The notes below the pieces were generated by a model. That model searched no databases. It saw only the letters and a list, made by a program, of their open reading frames with translations, and was not told the origin of the DNA. Positions 36,706-46,691 of a stretch of DNA of 64,000 nucleotides are shown piece after piece (position 1 is the first letter of the stretch; the number at the start of each line of letters is the position of its first letter). The translations under genes and the position numbers were made by a program. Source of the DNA: Campylobacter coli 76339 (GTDB lineage: Bacteria; Campylobacterota; Campylobacteria; Campylobacterales; Campylobacteraceae); NCBI GenBank assembly GCA_000470055.1, contig HG326877.1:608735-672734 (forward strand), written 5' to 3'.

Positions 36706-38025
36706 ATGTCAAAACTTTATCTTATGTCTTTAGGTTGTAATAAAAATTTGGTCGATAGCGAGATTATGCTAGGGCGTCTTAGTGCTTACGAGCTTTGTGA
36801 TGAGCCAAGTAAGGCTGATGTTTTAATCGTAAATACCTGTGGCTTTATAGATAGTGCAAAAAAAGAAAGTATCAATGCGATTTTAGATTTACATGAACAA
36901 AGAAAAAAAGATTCGCTTTTGGTTGTAACGGGTTGTTTGATGCAGCGTTACCGTGAAGAGCTTATGAAAGAACTTCCTGAAGTTGATCTTTTTACTGGTG
37001 TGGGTGATTATGAAAGAATCGATGAAATGATACTTAAAAAAACCAATTTATTTTCCAATTCGACTTATTTGCAGGGCGAAAGCTCCAAACGCATCATCAC
37101 AGGATCTAATTCGCATGCTTTTATAAAAATCGCTGAAGGTTGTAATCAAAAATGTTCTTTTTGTGCGATCCCAAGTTTTAAGGGTAAGTTAAAATCGCGT
37201 GAAATTTCTAGCATTATAGCCGAGCTTAAGGATTTGGTGGCTAGGGGTTATAAGGATTTTTCTTTTATCGCACAAGATACGAGTTCTTATTTGTTTGATA
37301 AGGGTGAAAAAGATGGACTTATACGCTTGATTGATAAGGTAGAAAAGATCGAGGGTATTAAAGCGGCTAGAATTTTATATCTTTATCCTACAAGTGCGAG
37401 CGAAGCTTTGATCAAACGCATTATAGCTTCTAAAATTTTTGTAAATTATTTTGATATGCCTTTACAACACATTAGCGACAATATGCTTAAGATTATGAAA
37501 CGCGGAGCAAATAGCACAAGACTTAAGGAAATGTTAAATTTGATGAAAAGTGCACCTGATAGCTTTTTGCGTACGGGTTTTATCGTAGGACATCCAGGTG
37601 AAAGCGATGCGGATTTTGAGGAACTTTGCGAATTTATCAAAGATTTTGGTTTTGATAGAGTGAGTGTTTTTGCGTATTCTAAAGAAGAAGATACGGCTGC
37701 TTTTGATATGGAGCAAGTGCCTTTTAAAGTGATCAATAAAAGACTTAAAACCATAGAAAAAATTGTAGATGAAGTCATAGAAAAAAGCTTTGAAAAAGAA
37801 GTAGGACAAAAGCGCTTAGTTGTTTGTACAGGTGAGAGTAGTGAGGGTGAGTTTTTTATCGCAGCTAAAGATTTAAGATGGGATAGAGAGATTGATGGAG
37901 AAATTCTTATCAATGAAAGCGAATGTGGAAATTTGGAAATGGGACAAATTTATGAATGCGAAATCATTCAAAATGTTGATAAAAAGCTCATAGCCAAGGC
38001 TTTAAGAAAAATAGATGCAAATTAA
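36706..38025 (+). CDS. rimO: Ribosomal protein S12 methylthiotransferase
   Basis: 439 residues. The N-terminal UPF0004 domain ([40 protein letters not shown]) binds one FeS cluster. The radical SAM domain has [15 protein letters not shown], and a C-terminal TRAM domain follows. RimO methylthiolates Asp of S12. [12 protein letters not shown] distinguishes it from MiaB. It overlaps tilS by 11 bases. It corresponds to Cj1454c. Confidence 0.95.
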   Translation: MSKLYLMSLGCNKNLVDSEIMLGRLSAYELCDEPSKADVLIVNTCGFIDSAKKESINAILDLHEQRKKDSLLVVTGCLMQRYREELMKELPEVDLFTGVGDYERIDEMILKKTNLFSNSTYLQGESSKRIITGSNSHAFIKIAEGCNQKCSFCAIPSFKGKLKSREISSIIAELKDLVARGYKDFSFIAQDTSSYLFDKGEKDGLIRLIDKVEKIEGIKAARILYLYPTSASEALIKRIIASKIFVNYFDMPLQHISDNMLKIMKRGANSTRLKEMLNLMKSAPDSFLRTGFIVGHPGESDADFEELCEFIKDFGFDRVSVFAYSKEEDTAAFDMEQVPFKVINKRLKTIEKIVDEVIEKSFEKEVGQKRLVVCTGESSEGEFFIAAKDLRWDREIDGEILINESECGNLEMGQIYECEIIQNVDKKLIAKALRKIDAN

Positions 38026-38980
38026 AGATGAAATTCTATCCTTTTTAAAAAAAGGTAGAAATTTACTTGCTTTTTCTTATGGAAGTGATTCTAGCGCGCT
38101 TTTTCACTTTTTAGTGCAAAAAAAGATTGATTTTGATCTTGTGATGATTAATTATAAAACACGAAAAAATAGCGACTTAGAAGAGCAAAAAGCTAAGGAG
38201 CTTGCCTTGGAATTTCGTAAAAAAATTTTTCTAAAAAGCGCTCCTGTGATAAAGGGGAATTTTGAAAAAGAAGCTAGGGATTTTCGTTATGATTTTTTTG
38301 AAAAAATATGTCTTGAGCAAAATTATGACAAGCTTATCTTAGCTCATCATCTCAATGATCAATTGGAATGGTTTTTAATGCAGCTTTCTCGTGGGGCGGG
38401 TTTGACTGAAATTTTAGGTATGCAAGAGTATGAAAAGCGTCGAAACTACATACTTTTACGCCCTTTACTTTTTACGAGTAAGGATGAAATTTTAAGTTAT
38501 TTAAAAGAGAATGATATTTTTTATTTTCAAGATGAGAGCAATGAGAATGAAAAATATTTTAGAAATTATATAAGAAAAAATTTTTCCAATGCCTTTGTGA
38601 GTAAATTTCATCAAGGCTTAAAAAGAAGTTTTTTTTATCTTAATGAGGATAGAAAAAAACTCTATGATTTAGAATCTATAAAAGAAATTCAAGGTCTTAT
38701 GATTTGCCCTAAAAATGAAAGTTTGATTGCTAGGGCTGTAAAAATGAAAGGTTTGCTTTTAAGTGCAGCACAAAGAAAAGAATTTGTAAAGGGTGATTGT
38801 GTTTTAGGTGGAAAAATAGGCATTGTTTATAAGGATGGAAAGGTTATTGTTTTTAAATATGAAACTTGTCAAAAATTGCCTAAGGAATTTAAAGAAGCTT
38901 GTAGAATCGCTAAAATACCAAGACTTTTAAGAGCTTATTTATACAATCACAAAATTGATATTTCAGTTCTTAGCTTCTAA
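38015..38980 (+). CDS. tilS: tRNA(Ile)-lysidine synthase
   Basis: 321 residues. The PP-loop motif is [13 protein letters not shown] near the N-terminus, followed by ARDFRYDFF and [21 protein letters not shown]. It converts C34 of tRNA-Ile(CAU) to lysidine, an essential step for decoding AUA. It is short, lacking the full C-terminal domain of E. coli TilS, as in other epsilonproteobacteria. It converges on the next gene with an 18-base overlap. Confidence 0.92.
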   Translation: MQIKDEILSFLKKGRNLLAFSYGSDSSALFHFLVQKKIDFDLVMINYKTRKNSDLEEQKAKELALEFRKKIFLKSAPVIKGNFEKEARDFRYDFFEKICLEQNYDKLILAHHLNDQLEWFLMQLSRGAGLTEILGMQEYEKRRNYILLRPLLFTSKDEILSYLKENDIFYFQDESNENEKYFRNYIRKNFSNAFVSKFHQGLKRSFFYLNEDRKKLYDLESIKEIQGLMICPKNESLIARAVKMKGLLLSAAQRKEFVKGDCVLGGKIGIVYKDGKVIVFKYETCQKLPKEFKEACRIAKIPRLLRAYLYNHKIDISVLSF

Positions 38981-39673
38981 TTTTAAAATTCTTTGATAAG
39001 CTAAATGTGTCAAAAAAATCACAAAAAATACTTGCAAAAAAATCCCTAAAAGCGGAATGGATGAGAGCAGGAAAAAACATAAAGTACTGAATTTAAATTC
39101 AAAGGCAGACGCTTGGGTGTTAAAAATTTTAAAATTTTCTTTATCTAAAACAGAACTCGTTATATCAAGCATTAAAAGCTTGTGAAATAGATAATAAAAA
39201 GCAAGATAGTACACAAAAAGATTGATAAAAGGCAAAAATAAAGCCAAGGTGCAAAGTAAAAAAATTCCTATAAATTTTAAAAATATTTTGAAAATTTCAA
39301 AAAATATAAATGCATTTGAAATGCTTTGTGCCTCGTGATGGTAGTATTTGTTATTGATTTTTTTTACGATAAGAGGCGTAAAAAAAGAAGTAATAAAAAG
39401 AGCTAGAAAAACTGATGCAAAAATTATAACAAAGCCCGAAAATAAAACACTTATAAGCGTAATTAAGATTTGAACAAAATGAAGAGCATAAAACCATGCC
39501 CAAAACGAGTCTTCTCCAACGCTAAATAAAGAATTAAAATAATCAAGCAAAAAAGAAAAGCCAAAAACTGCCAAAAAAATCATCAAAATAAAACTAAAAG
39601 TAAGCGGAATTAAGGCAAATTTCAAAAATTGAAGTGAGAAAAAATCCTTAATCGCAAGTTTTAAAATTCTCAA
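38963..39673 (-). CDS. EI24/CysZ-like membrane protein
   Basis: 236 residues with four to six hydrophobic segments and the layout of the EI24 domain family (LKLAIKDFFSLQFLKFALIP at the N-terminus, PFINLFVYYLAFYYLFHKLL in the middle). CysZ members transport sulfate; whether this one does is unknown. It lies 1 base after dut. It corresponds to Cj1452. Confidence 0.78.
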   Translation of the reverse strand: MRILKLAIKDFFSLQFLKFALIPLTFSFILMIFLAVFGFSFLLDYFNSLFSVGEDSFWAWFYALHFVQILITLISVLFSGFVIIFASVFLALFITSFFTPLIVKKINNKYYHHEAQSISNAFIFFEIFKIFLKFIGIFLLCTLALFLPFINLFVYYLAFYYLFHKLLMLDITSSVLDKENFKIFNTQASAFEFKFSTLCFFLLSSIPLLGIFLQVFFVIFLTHLAYQRILKLEAKN

Positions 39674-39674
39674 T

Positions 39675-40364
39675 TTATACCTTTTGATAACACTTTTCTA
39701 ATTTTTTATAAATGGTATCAAAATCAAGCTCTTGCTCTAAAATTTCAGCTAGAACTTCATTATCTTCTCTCCCGTTCCAAACTTTTTTATAGGTACCTTG
39801 CTTGTAGCCATTATTTTGTCTAAAAATATTTAAAATATTTTTTCCTATGTAGGTTTTATAAAGAATTTCAAGATTAAGTCCGCATTTGATTGCTAGGATA
39901 AAATAATTAGAAAGCAGTTCTCCAAGATTAAATCCAAAGCCACTGCATTTATGGATGATAAGCTCTATATCGTTTAAAATGCTATAAATATCATTTTCGT
40001 TAGGGTTGCCTTCTTCTTTGCAAAAATCTTGGAAAACGCTAACTGAGATGATTTCATTTGCTATGGCTTGAAAATTTTTATCTTTTTTATTTGTACATTC
40101 TTCAAGTAAAAGACTAAGGATAAAATGCCAAATATCTACGATTTCTATGCGAACATTTTCCCAATGGGTAGGGCTTGAAATATTTTTCCAATGTTTCCAA
40201 GCAAAAGAGTCTATGAGTTCGGCACATTCCATATAAATGCAACGCCTCCAACTGATGAGCTTTCCTTCTTTGGTGTAACCCTCTTCCCAATTTAAACCGT
40301 TGGTTTCATCATTGAGTTTTTGTTGGAGTTTGAGCATATTTTCTAAAATTTCAACATTTTTCAT
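39675..40364 (-). CDS. dut: Dimeric dUTP diphosphatase
   Basis: 229 residues. The all-alpha MazG-like fold of dimeric dUTPases is indicated by NGLNWEEGYTKEGKLISWRR, then YMECAELIDSFAWKHWK and EIVDIWHFILSLLLEE, which hold the E-x-x-E and E-x-x-D magnesium ligands. It hydrolyses dUTP to dUMP, keeping uracil out of DNA. It corresponds to Cj1451. Confidence 0.92.
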   Translation of the reverse strand: MKNVEILENMLKLQQKLNDETNGLNWEEGYTKEGKLISWRRCIYMECAELIDSFAWKHWKNISSPTHWENVRIEIVDIWHFILSLLLEECTNKKDKNFQAIANEIISVSVFQDFCKEEGNPNENDIYSILNDIELIIHKCSGFGFNLGELLSNYFILAIKCGLNLEILYKTYIGKNILNIFRQNNGYKQGTYKKVWNGREDNEVLAEILEQELDFDTIYKKLEKCYQKV

Positions 40365-40402
40365 CTTGTGCCTTTTTTAATTTTTTAGGCTTATTATAAA
40401 AT

Positions 40403-40966
40403 TTAAGCGTAAAGATTTAAACCTTTTTCTGTATTATTTTGATCTTCTTTAGCTTTTTCTTGCTGTTTTTCAAGTTGCTTTCTCATTTGCTCTAACACTT
40501 CATCTAGTAGCTTTTTGCTATCTTCAAGCATGGATGCATTGATATCCTTATCATTGCTTTGATTTTGTTTGAGCAAATCGCTAAGTTTATTTGTGAAATT
40601 ATTCATGATGGCATTTTGATGATTTTCATCCTTTGGCGTTGGTAATACATTGGCCATTTGCATTGCTGATTCTATGATTTCTTTTGGCTTTAATTCTCCC
40701 ACTTTAGAATTTGCTAAAAAGTCTTTTATCATAGGTTCAACTTCTTTCATTGCATTTTTTATCTCATCAAGATCAGCTTGGGTAAATTTAGAGCCTTCAA
40801 AAGTAAAACTAAAGCCATATTGGCGTTTTAAATTAAGACTTTTACCGTCTTCATCATTGGTATAGCTTAAGCTTTGATTGTCATACATAGACAAAGCCAA
40901 GTACTTGCCACTTTTTGTTGTATAATCCATTGAAAAACTTTGATTTTTGCTCGCATCAATTTGCAT
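40403..40966 (-). CDS. Conserved hypothetical protein (Cj1450-like)
   Basis: 187 residues, soluble, with a beta-rich N-terminus (SFSMDYTTKSGKYLALSMYD) and a long charged coiled-coil C-terminus rich in Gln and Lys. Homologues are sometimes annotated as ATP/GTP-binding, but I see no P-loop. A possible sigma28 -10 lies upstream (41009-41014), which would tie it to motility. Confidence 0.7.
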   Translation of the reverse strand: MQIDASKNQSFSMDYTTKSGKYLALSMYDNQSLSYTNDEDGKSLNLKRQYGFSFTFEGSKFTQADLDEIKNAMKEVEPMIKDFLANSKVGELKPKEIIESAMQMANVLPTPKDENHQNAIMNNFTNKLSDLLKQNQSNDKDINASMLEDSKKLLDEVLEQMRKQLEKQQEKAKEDQNNTEKGLNLYA

Positions 40967-41008
40967 TTTGCTTCCCTTTGATTTGTATTAATATTTTCTA
41001 ATGATAGA

Positions 41009-41014
41009 AAATCG
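41009..41014 (-). promoter_or_regulatory. Possible sigma28 -10 for the Cj1450-like gene
   Basis: Minus-strand CGATTT, 42 bases before the start codon, with AT-rich sequence but no convincing -35. It is suggested only by its match to the -10 consensus seen before flgM. Confidence 0.25.
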
Positions 41015-41036
41015 GTTATTTTTTAAAAAAATTTAG

Positions 41037-41042
41037 TATAAT
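41037..41042 (+). promoter_or_regulatory. -10 element abutting the YhbP-like gene
   Basis: TATAAT ends 7 bases before ATG 41050, so transcription would begin at or next to the start codon. No Shine-Dalgarno is present. This is a candidate leaderless message. Confidence 0.5.
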
Positions 41043-41049
41043 TTTCTTA

Positions 41050-41457
41050 ATGGATGAAAGAATTTTAGAATTTATAAAAAATGAACAGCTTTTATCTTGG
41101 GCTATGAATGATGAAAAGAGTGTTTATATAGCTAATGCTTTTTATGCTTTCGATGAAGAAAACTTAGCTTTTGTCATCGCTTCACATGAAGATACAAAGC
41201 ACATTAAATTAGCTAGCGAAAATCCTAATATAGCACTAAATATAGCCAAAGAAAGTAAAATAGCCTTTTTAAAAGGTATCCAAGCCAAGGCCAAATTTAA
41301 AAGTGCAAGCAAGGAGCAAATAAAAATTTATTTTTCAAAATTTCCTTTTGCAAAATTGAATAAAAGTGCAAAAATTTATGCTTTAGAGCTTGAGTGGCTC
41401 AAATTTACAAATAATGCTTTAGGGCTTAGTAAAAAGCTTGAATTTTATAAAAAATAA
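41050..41457 (+). CDS. YhbP/UPF0306-like flavin-fold protein
   Basis: 135 residues with the split-barrel layout of pyridoxamine phosphate oxidase-like proteins (LSWAMNDEKSVYIANAFYAF, FVIASHEDTKHIKLASENPN). UPF0306 members have no proven reaction. It stands alone between the divergent Cj1450-like gene and the capsule export genes. It corresponds to Cj1449c. Confidence 0.75.
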   Translation: MDERILEFIKNEQLLSWAMNDEKSVYIANAFYAFDEENLAFVIASHEDTKHIKLASENPNIALNIAKESKIAFLKGIQAKAKFKSASKEQIKIYFSKFPFAKLNKSAKIYALELEWLKFTNNALGLSKKLEFYKK

Positions 41458-41526
41458 ATTTTTATGATTTTGTTTAAAAAAATGAGTTATTATTATAGCT
41501 TATGTAAAATTTAGGTATATTAAGTA

Positions 41527-42309
41527 ATGTTAAATGTAATTCACGCTTTATTTTTTAGAGAGTTAAAAACTAGATTTGGTAAAAATAAATATCTAGGTTA
41601 TTTTTGGGTTGTAGGCGAACCCATGAGTGTGATCTTGATACTTACCACTATAGTTACTGTTATTAGGGAATATCATCATCAGCTTATGCCTGAGGGAATT
41701 TCTATTTTTATGTTTTTGATTTCAGGTATAGTTCCTTATTTTATGTTTAGAAGCATAGTCACCCAACTTATGAATGGCATAGGAGCAAATTTAGCTCTTT
41801 TTGCTTATAAGCCTGTAAAGCCTATACATGTATTTATTGCTAGAACTTTACTTGAGTTTTGTATTTATTTTGTTATATTTGTTGTAGTATTGTTTATAGC
41901 GGGTTGGTTTTTTAGACTAGAAGTTATTCCTAGGCATTTTCTAAGTGTGATGATTTGTATATTTTTACTTATGTGTTCAGGTTTTGCTTTGGGTATGGTT
42001 TTTGCCATTATTGGATATTTTTTAGAACCTTTAAGGACTTTACTGAATTATTTTAGTATAGTATTTTATTGGAGTTCGGGTGTTATTTTTCCCACTTGGC
42101 TTATGCCAAAACCTCTGCTTGATATCTTCTATTATAATCCTTTGCTTCATATTATGGAGCTTTTAAGATTTAATTTTTTTGAAAATTATCCCTTGCAGGT
42201 TGATTATACTTATACTTATCCTATATTTTGCATTATATGTACTTCTTTTATGGGACTTTTTTTATATTATTACAATAGGCAAGCTCTAACAGCAGTGAGA
42301 AGAACATGA
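41527..42309 (+). CDS. kpsM: Capsule polysaccharide ABC transporter permease
   Basis: 260 residues with six membrane segments and the ABC-2 permease pattern (FRELKTRFGKNKYLGYFWVV at the N-terminus, YWSSGVIFPTWLMP late). KpsM and KpsT export the lipid-linked capsule polymer across the inner membrane. First gene of the group 2-type export set; it overlaps kpsT by four bases. A poor TATTAT -10 lies at about 41491. Confidence 0.95.
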   Translation: MLNVIHALFFRELKTRFGKNKYLGYFWVVGEPMSVILILTTIVTVIREYHHQLMPEGISIFMFLISGIVPYFMFRSIVTQLMNGIGANLALFAYKPVKPIHVFIARTLLEFCIYFVIFVVVLFIAGWFFRLEVIPRHFLSVMICIFLLMCSGFALGMVFAIIGYFLEPLRTLLNYFSIVFYWSSGVIFPTWLMPKPLLDIFYYNPLLHIMELLRFNFFENYPLQVDYTYTYPIFCIICTSFMGLFLYYYNRQALTAVRRT

Positions 42310-42968
42310 TAAAAGTTTTAAATTTAACCAAATCTTATCCTTTGTTTAATGGTGGAAGGCATTATGTTTTTAAAGATTTTACTTTTGAATTTCCTGAAAA
42401 TTGTAGCATAGGCTTAATGGGTAGAAATGGTGCAGGAAAATCCACTCTGATGAAGCTTTTAAGTGGTTCTGAACTTCCTGATAGGGGAAAAATCATCACT
42501 AATAAGAAATTTTCTTGGCCTTTGGGTCTAAGCGGAGCTTTTCAAGGATCTTTAACGGCTAGAGATAATGCTAAATTTGTAGCTAGGGTTTATGGCTATA
42601 AGGGTGAAGAGCTTTATGAAAAAGTCAAATTTGTAGAAGATTTTGCAGAGCTTGGCAAATTTTTTGATGAGCCTATGAATACTTATTCTTCGGGTATGAG
42701 TGCTAGGATAGCTTTTGGGCTTAGCATGGCTTTTGATTTTGATTATTATTTAATCGATGAAGCAGGAGCTGTAGGGGATCCTAAATTTAGAGAAAAAAGC
42801 CATAGAATATATAAAGAAAGATTAAGCCAATCTAAAGTAATCATGGTTTCACACAATGTAGCTGAAATTAAAGAATGGTGTGATAAAATTATTTTTATGG
42901 AAAATGGAAAAGCTACGGTTTACGATGATGTAGATGAGGGTATAGCTGTCTATCAAGGAAAAAAATAA
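42306..42968 (+). CDS. kpsT: Capsule polysaccharide ABC transporter ATPase
   Basis: 220 residues. Walker A GRNGAGKSTLMKLLSG, signature MNTYSSGMSARIAFGLSMAF, Walker B YLIDEAGAVGD and a switch histidine in VSHNVAEIKEW. This is the energy-supplying partner of KpsM. The stop overlaps the kpsE start. Confidence 0.96.
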   Translation: MIKVLNLTKSYPLFNGGRHYVFKDFTFEFPENCSIGLMGRNGAGKSTLMKLLSGSELPDRGKIITNKKFSWPLGLSGAFQGSLTARDNAKFVARVYGYKGEELYEKVKFVEDFAELGKFFDEPMNTYSSGMSARIAFGLSMAFDFDYYLIDEAGAVGDPKFREKSHRIYKERLSQSKVIMVSHNVAEIKEWCDKIIFMENGKATVYDDVDEGIAVYQGKK

Positions 42969-44083
42969 TGATAAAAACAAATACATTTTTTAATAAAATT
43001 AAAGATTTAAGTATTTTTGATTCTTTTAAGATGGTATGGATTTTAATGATTTTTGTGGTTATTTATTATGTTTTAATTGCCGCAGATCGCTATGTGAGTA
43101 CTATCGCCATGAGTGTGAAATCAACCACTGGAAGTACTCAAGCAAGCGGTGTTTTATCGCTTCTAACTGCGACTTCTAATACGAATGAGGATATCAAGTT
43201 TTTACAAGGTTATATAGAATCGCTTGATATGTTGAAAATTCTAGATGAAAAAATTCATCTAAAACGACTTTATGATGAACAATATATCGACCTATTTTAC
43301 AGCTTATCAAGCTCCAGTTCTATAGAAAGTTATTTAAAATACTATCAAAACCGTGTTAAGGTACATATAGACAATAAAACGGGACTTTTAAATGTTGAAG
43401 TCGAAGGTTTTACTCCAGAATCTGCACATTTAATCGCTCAAACTATCATGCAAGAGAGTGAAAAATTTATCAATGAAATTTCACACAAAGCGGCTAGAGA
43501 ACAAATGACTTTTGCCGAAAAAGAATTAGCAAAATATAAAGAACGCTATCAAAAAACACAAAATGATTTGATCACTTTTCAAAATAAATATGGGGTCTTT
43601 GATCCTTTAAAGCAAGCAGAAGCTAAAGCCAGTTTGGTGACTCAGCTTGAATCAGAAGTCGCTCAAAGAGAAGCCAAGCTTTCAACCATGCAAAGCTATA
43701 TGAATGATAGCGCACCTGAAATTGTAACCCTAAAAGCTGAAATTACTGCTTTAAAAAAGCAACTCGTCAAAGAAAGATCTAAAATTTCAGCCAATAATTC
43801 CTCCCAAAAACTTAATGATTTGGCTGCTAAATTCCAAGATCTAACCATAGAAGTAGGTTTTGCTCAAAGTGCTTATGAAGCAGCTTTAAAAGCTTATGAA
43901 AGCGCAAGGATAGAAGCTTTAAGAAAGATTAAGCAATTAGTCATCATTCAAACCCCTGATATGCCTCAAAGTGCAAAATATCCTGAGAGAATTTATAATA
44001 TCTTGACAGCATTTATAGTATTATCTTTGATTTTTGGGGTGATTAAATTTGTTAAAATGATTATAGAGGAGCATAAGTATTAA
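42968..44083 (+). CDS. kpsE: Capsule export inner-membrane/periplasmic protein
   Basis: 371 residues of the PCP type, with membrane helices at about 22-42 and 345-363. A periplasmic Wzz-like domain and a long coiled coil (FAEKELAKYKERYQKTQNDL) lie between. It bridges the ABC transporter to the KpsD outer-membrane channel. Confidence 0.94.
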   Translation: MIKTNTFFNKIKDLSIFDSFKMVWILMIFVVIYYVLIAADRYVSTIAMSVKSTTGSTQASGVLSLLTATSNTNEDIKFLQGYIESLDMLKILDEKIHLKRLYDEQYIDLFYSLSSSSSIESYLKYYQNRVKVHIDNKTGLLNVEVEGFTPESAHLIAQTIMQESEKFINEISHKAAREQMTFAEKELAKYKERYQKTQNDLITFQNKYGVFDPLKQAEAKASLVTQLESEVAQREAKLSTMQSYMNDSAPEIVTLKAEITALKKQLVKERSKISANNSSQKLNDLAAKFQDLTIEVGFAQSAYEAALKAYESARIEALRKIKQLVIIQTPDMPQSAKYPERIYNILTAFIVLSLIFGVIKFVKMIIEEHKY

Positions 44084-44084
44084 A

Positions 44085-45716
44085 ATGAGAAAAATATTAA
44101 TTTTATTTTTAAGTTGTATTTTTTGTTTTGGAGCTGTAGATGTTTCACAGATTGGCTCAAGTGAAAATTCTAGCACAACCAGTTCTTCTCAAAATATAGA
44201 AAATAATATCAGCAAGAGTACTCCTGCTCAAATTCCTGTATTTGGATCAGAACTATTTAATGGAAATTTTAAAAATTATACTCAAAGAGTTTATAATCCT
44301 GACTATAAAATTGCAGTGGGTGATCAAATCAGTCTTAAAATTTGGGGTGCAGTTGAATTTGAGCAAATACTAGTCGTAGATTCTCAAGGAAATATTTTTA
44401 TCCCTAAAGTAGGAGCGGTAAATTTACTAGGGGTAAAAAATAGTGCTCTTGTAAGTGTAATCAAAGCTCAGGTAAATAAAATTTACAAAAATAATGTTTT
44501 TGTTTATGCGGATATGAATGCTTATCAAAATGTTAGCGTTTTTATTACAGGTAGCGTTAATTCTCCAGGGCTTTATCAAGGTCTTAGTTCAGATTCTGTG
44601 ATCCAGTATCTTGATAAGGCAGGTGGGATAAATTTAGAATACGGTAGCTTTAGAGATATTCAAATTCTGCGCAATAATACCGTGATTAAAAAGATAGATT
44701 TGTATGATTTTTTACTCAAGGGTCAAATGGATCTTTTTCCTTTTAGAAGCGGCGATGTAGTTTTAGTGGGTAATGTTCAAAGCTATGTTTTTGCAAATGG
44801 CGATGTGCAAAAACCTTTTCGTTTCGAGCTTGCAAACGATATTAAAACCTTAGCTGATTTGGCTAGAGTATCGGGTGCAAGACCTATAGTAACCAATGCA
44901 GTGTTAAGAAGCTATGGAAATGATCATAGACTTGAAATAAGTGCTTATAATAAAATGCAATTTTCTAAAGTTTTATTAAAAACGGGTGATGAAGTGCAGT
45001 TTAATCCCGAATACATTTCGCAAAATATCAGTATAACAGTCAATGGAGAACATAGCGGGCTTAAAACTCTAGTAGTTCGAAAGGGAACGACACTGGAGGA
45101 TGTTTCAAGACTGATCGTGGCAAATGCGCAATCAGATATGAATGCTTTGCAAGTTTTTAGAAAAAGTGTTGCTAAAACTCAAAAAGATCTTATCAAAGCT
45201 CAGCTTAAAGAGCTTGAAACTCTTGCTTTAACTAGCTCTTCAGTAACCTCTCAGGGTGCAGCTATCAAAGCAGAACAAGCAAAATTGATACTTGAATTCA
45301 TTCAAAGAGCAAAAGAAGTAGAGCCTAAGGGGCAAATTGTTATCGATAAGCCAAAATCTTATGGATCGGTTTTGCTCGAAGAAGGTGATATTATAAATGT
45401 ACCTAGCAAAAATAATCTTGTTATAGTTCAAGGAGAAGTTACTTTGCCAGGAGCCTTTGTTTACAATAAAGGTGAAAGTTTAAAATACTATATCAATCTT
45501 GCTGGAGGTTATGGGGAAAGAGCGGATGCTTCTAAAGTACTTGTTATACATAACAATGGAAAAGCTCAAAAATATAGTGGAAGTATCGATATGATGCCTG
45601 GAGATTCTGTCTTGGTTTTGCCTAAAGTTGATAGTGAAAATTTGCAAATCTTTTCTATGTTAACACAAATTTTATATCAAATTGCTGTTGCAACAAATGT
45701 GGTGTTGAAACTATAA
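44085..45716 (+). CDS. kpsD: Capsule export outer-membrane/periplasmic channel
   Basis: 543 residues. A signal peptide (MRKILILFLSCIFCFGAV) is followed by a Ser-rich stretch, a poly-export domain (YKIAVGDQISLKIWGAVEF) and several SLBB domains (VFITGSVNSPGLYQGL, VQGEVTLPGAFVYNKG). It carries the polymer through the periplasm and outer membrane. It is followed by kpsF after 21 bases. Confidence 0.95.
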   Translation: MRKILILFLSCIFCFGAVDVSQIGSSENSSTTSSSQNIENNISKSTPAQIPVFGSELFNGNFKNYTQRVYNPDYKIAVGDQISLKIWGAVEFEQILVVDSQGNIFIPKVGAVNLLGVKNSALVSVIKAQVNKIYKNNVFVYADMNAYQNVSVFITGSVNSPGLYQGLSSDSVIQYLDKAGGINLEYGSFRDIQILRNNTVIKKIDLYDFLLKGQMDLFPFRSGDVVLVGNVQSYVFANGDVQKPFRFELANDIKTLADLARVSGARPIVTNAVLRSYGNDHRLEISAYNKMQFSKVLLKTGDEVQFNPEYISQNISITVNGEHSGLKTLVVRKGTTLEDVSRLIVANAQSDMNALQVFRKSVAKTQKDLIKAQLKELETLALTSSSVTSQGAAIKAEQAKLILEFIQRAKEVEPKGQIVIDKPKSYGSVLLEEGDIINVPSKNNLVIVQGEVTLPGAFVYNKGESLKYYINLAGGYGERADASKVLVIHNNGKAQKYSGSIDMMPGDSVLVLPKVDSENLQIFSMLTQILYQIAVATNVVLKL

Positions 45717-45737
45717 TGAAAACCAAGGTGATGCAAA

Positions 45738-46691
45738 ATGAGAGTTGATTCTTTAAAGATAGCCAAAGAGGTTTTTGCCATAGAAGCCAAAGCTATACAA
45801 GATTTGGCTTTAAATTTGGATGAAAATTTTTCTAAAGCTGTGGAGCTTATGCTTCATACAAAGGGGCGTTGTATAGTCAGTGGTATGGGAAAATCAGGCC
45901 ATGTAGGAGCTAAGATAGCCGCGACTTTAGCAAGCACAGGAACGCCTAGCTTTTTTATCCACCCAGGAGAGGCTTTACATGGGGATCTTGGGATGCTTAC
46001 CCCTGATGATATTTTGATAGCTATCTCAAATTCAGGTGAAACTGAAGAAATTTTAAAAATCATCCCTGCAATTAAAAAACGTAAAATCCCTCTTGTAACT
46101 ATGTGTGGAAAGGAAAATTCTACTCTTGTCAAACAAGGGGATATTTTTTTAAATATATCCGTAAAAGAAGAAGCCTGCCCTTTGCAACTTGCTCCAATGT
46201 CTTCGACAACTGCTACTTTGGTAATGGGTGATGCTTTAGCAGCAGCTTTAATGAAGGCTAGAAATTTTAGACCTGATGATTTTGCTCTTTTTCATCCGGG
46301 TGGAAGTTTAGGCAGAAAGCTTTTAACTAGAGTAAGTGATCTAATGGTATCCAAAAATCTTCCTATAGTTCATCCTGATACCGAATTTAACGATCTTGTT
46401 GATGTAATGACGAGCGGAAAGCTAGGACTTTGTTTAGTACTTGAAAATGAAAAGCTAGTAGGTATTATAACCGATGGGGATTTGCGCCGTGCCTTAAAGA
46501 CCAATGACAAACCAAGATTCGATTTTAAAGCTAAAGAGATCATGAGTATAAATCCCAAGGTGGTCAATGCTGATGCTATGGCAAGTGAGGCCGAAGAGAT
46601 TATGCTAAAGTATAAAATCAAAGAAATTGTCGTTTCTAAAGAAGATAAAGTAGTAGGTATTATACAGCTTTATGCAATAGGGAATGTATAG
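45738..46691 (+). CDS. kpsF: D-arabinose 5-phosphate isomerase
   Basis: 317 residues. An N-terminal SIS domain (CIVSGMGKSGHVGAKIAATL and ISNSGETEEIL) is followed by two CBS domains (SDLMVSKNLPIVHPD and AKEIMSINPKVVNADAM). It converts ribulose 5-phosphate to arabinose 5-phosphate, the Kdo precursor. In group 2 capsules Kdo also forms the lipid-linked primer. It is the last conserved export-side gene before the variable region. Confidence 0.95.
   Translation: MRVDSLKIAKEVFAIEAKAIQDLALNLDENFSKAVELMLHTKGRCIVSGMGKSGHVGAKIAATLASTGTPSFFIHPGEALHGDLGMLTPDDILIAISNSGETEEILKIIPAIKKRKIPLVTMCGKENSTLVKQGDIFLNISVKEEACPLQLAPMSSTTATLVMGDALAAALMKARNFRPDDFALFHPGGSLGRKLLTRVSDLMVSKNLPIVHPDTEFNDLVDVMTSGKLGLCLVLENEKLVGIITDGDLRRALKTNDKPRFDFKAKEIMSINPKVVNADAMASEAEEIMLKYKIKEIVVSKEDKVVGIIQLYAIGNV

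Noticed and set aside
40403-40966. ATP/GTP-binding annotation of the Cj1450-like protein
   Set aside because: No Walker A or B motif can be found in the translation.
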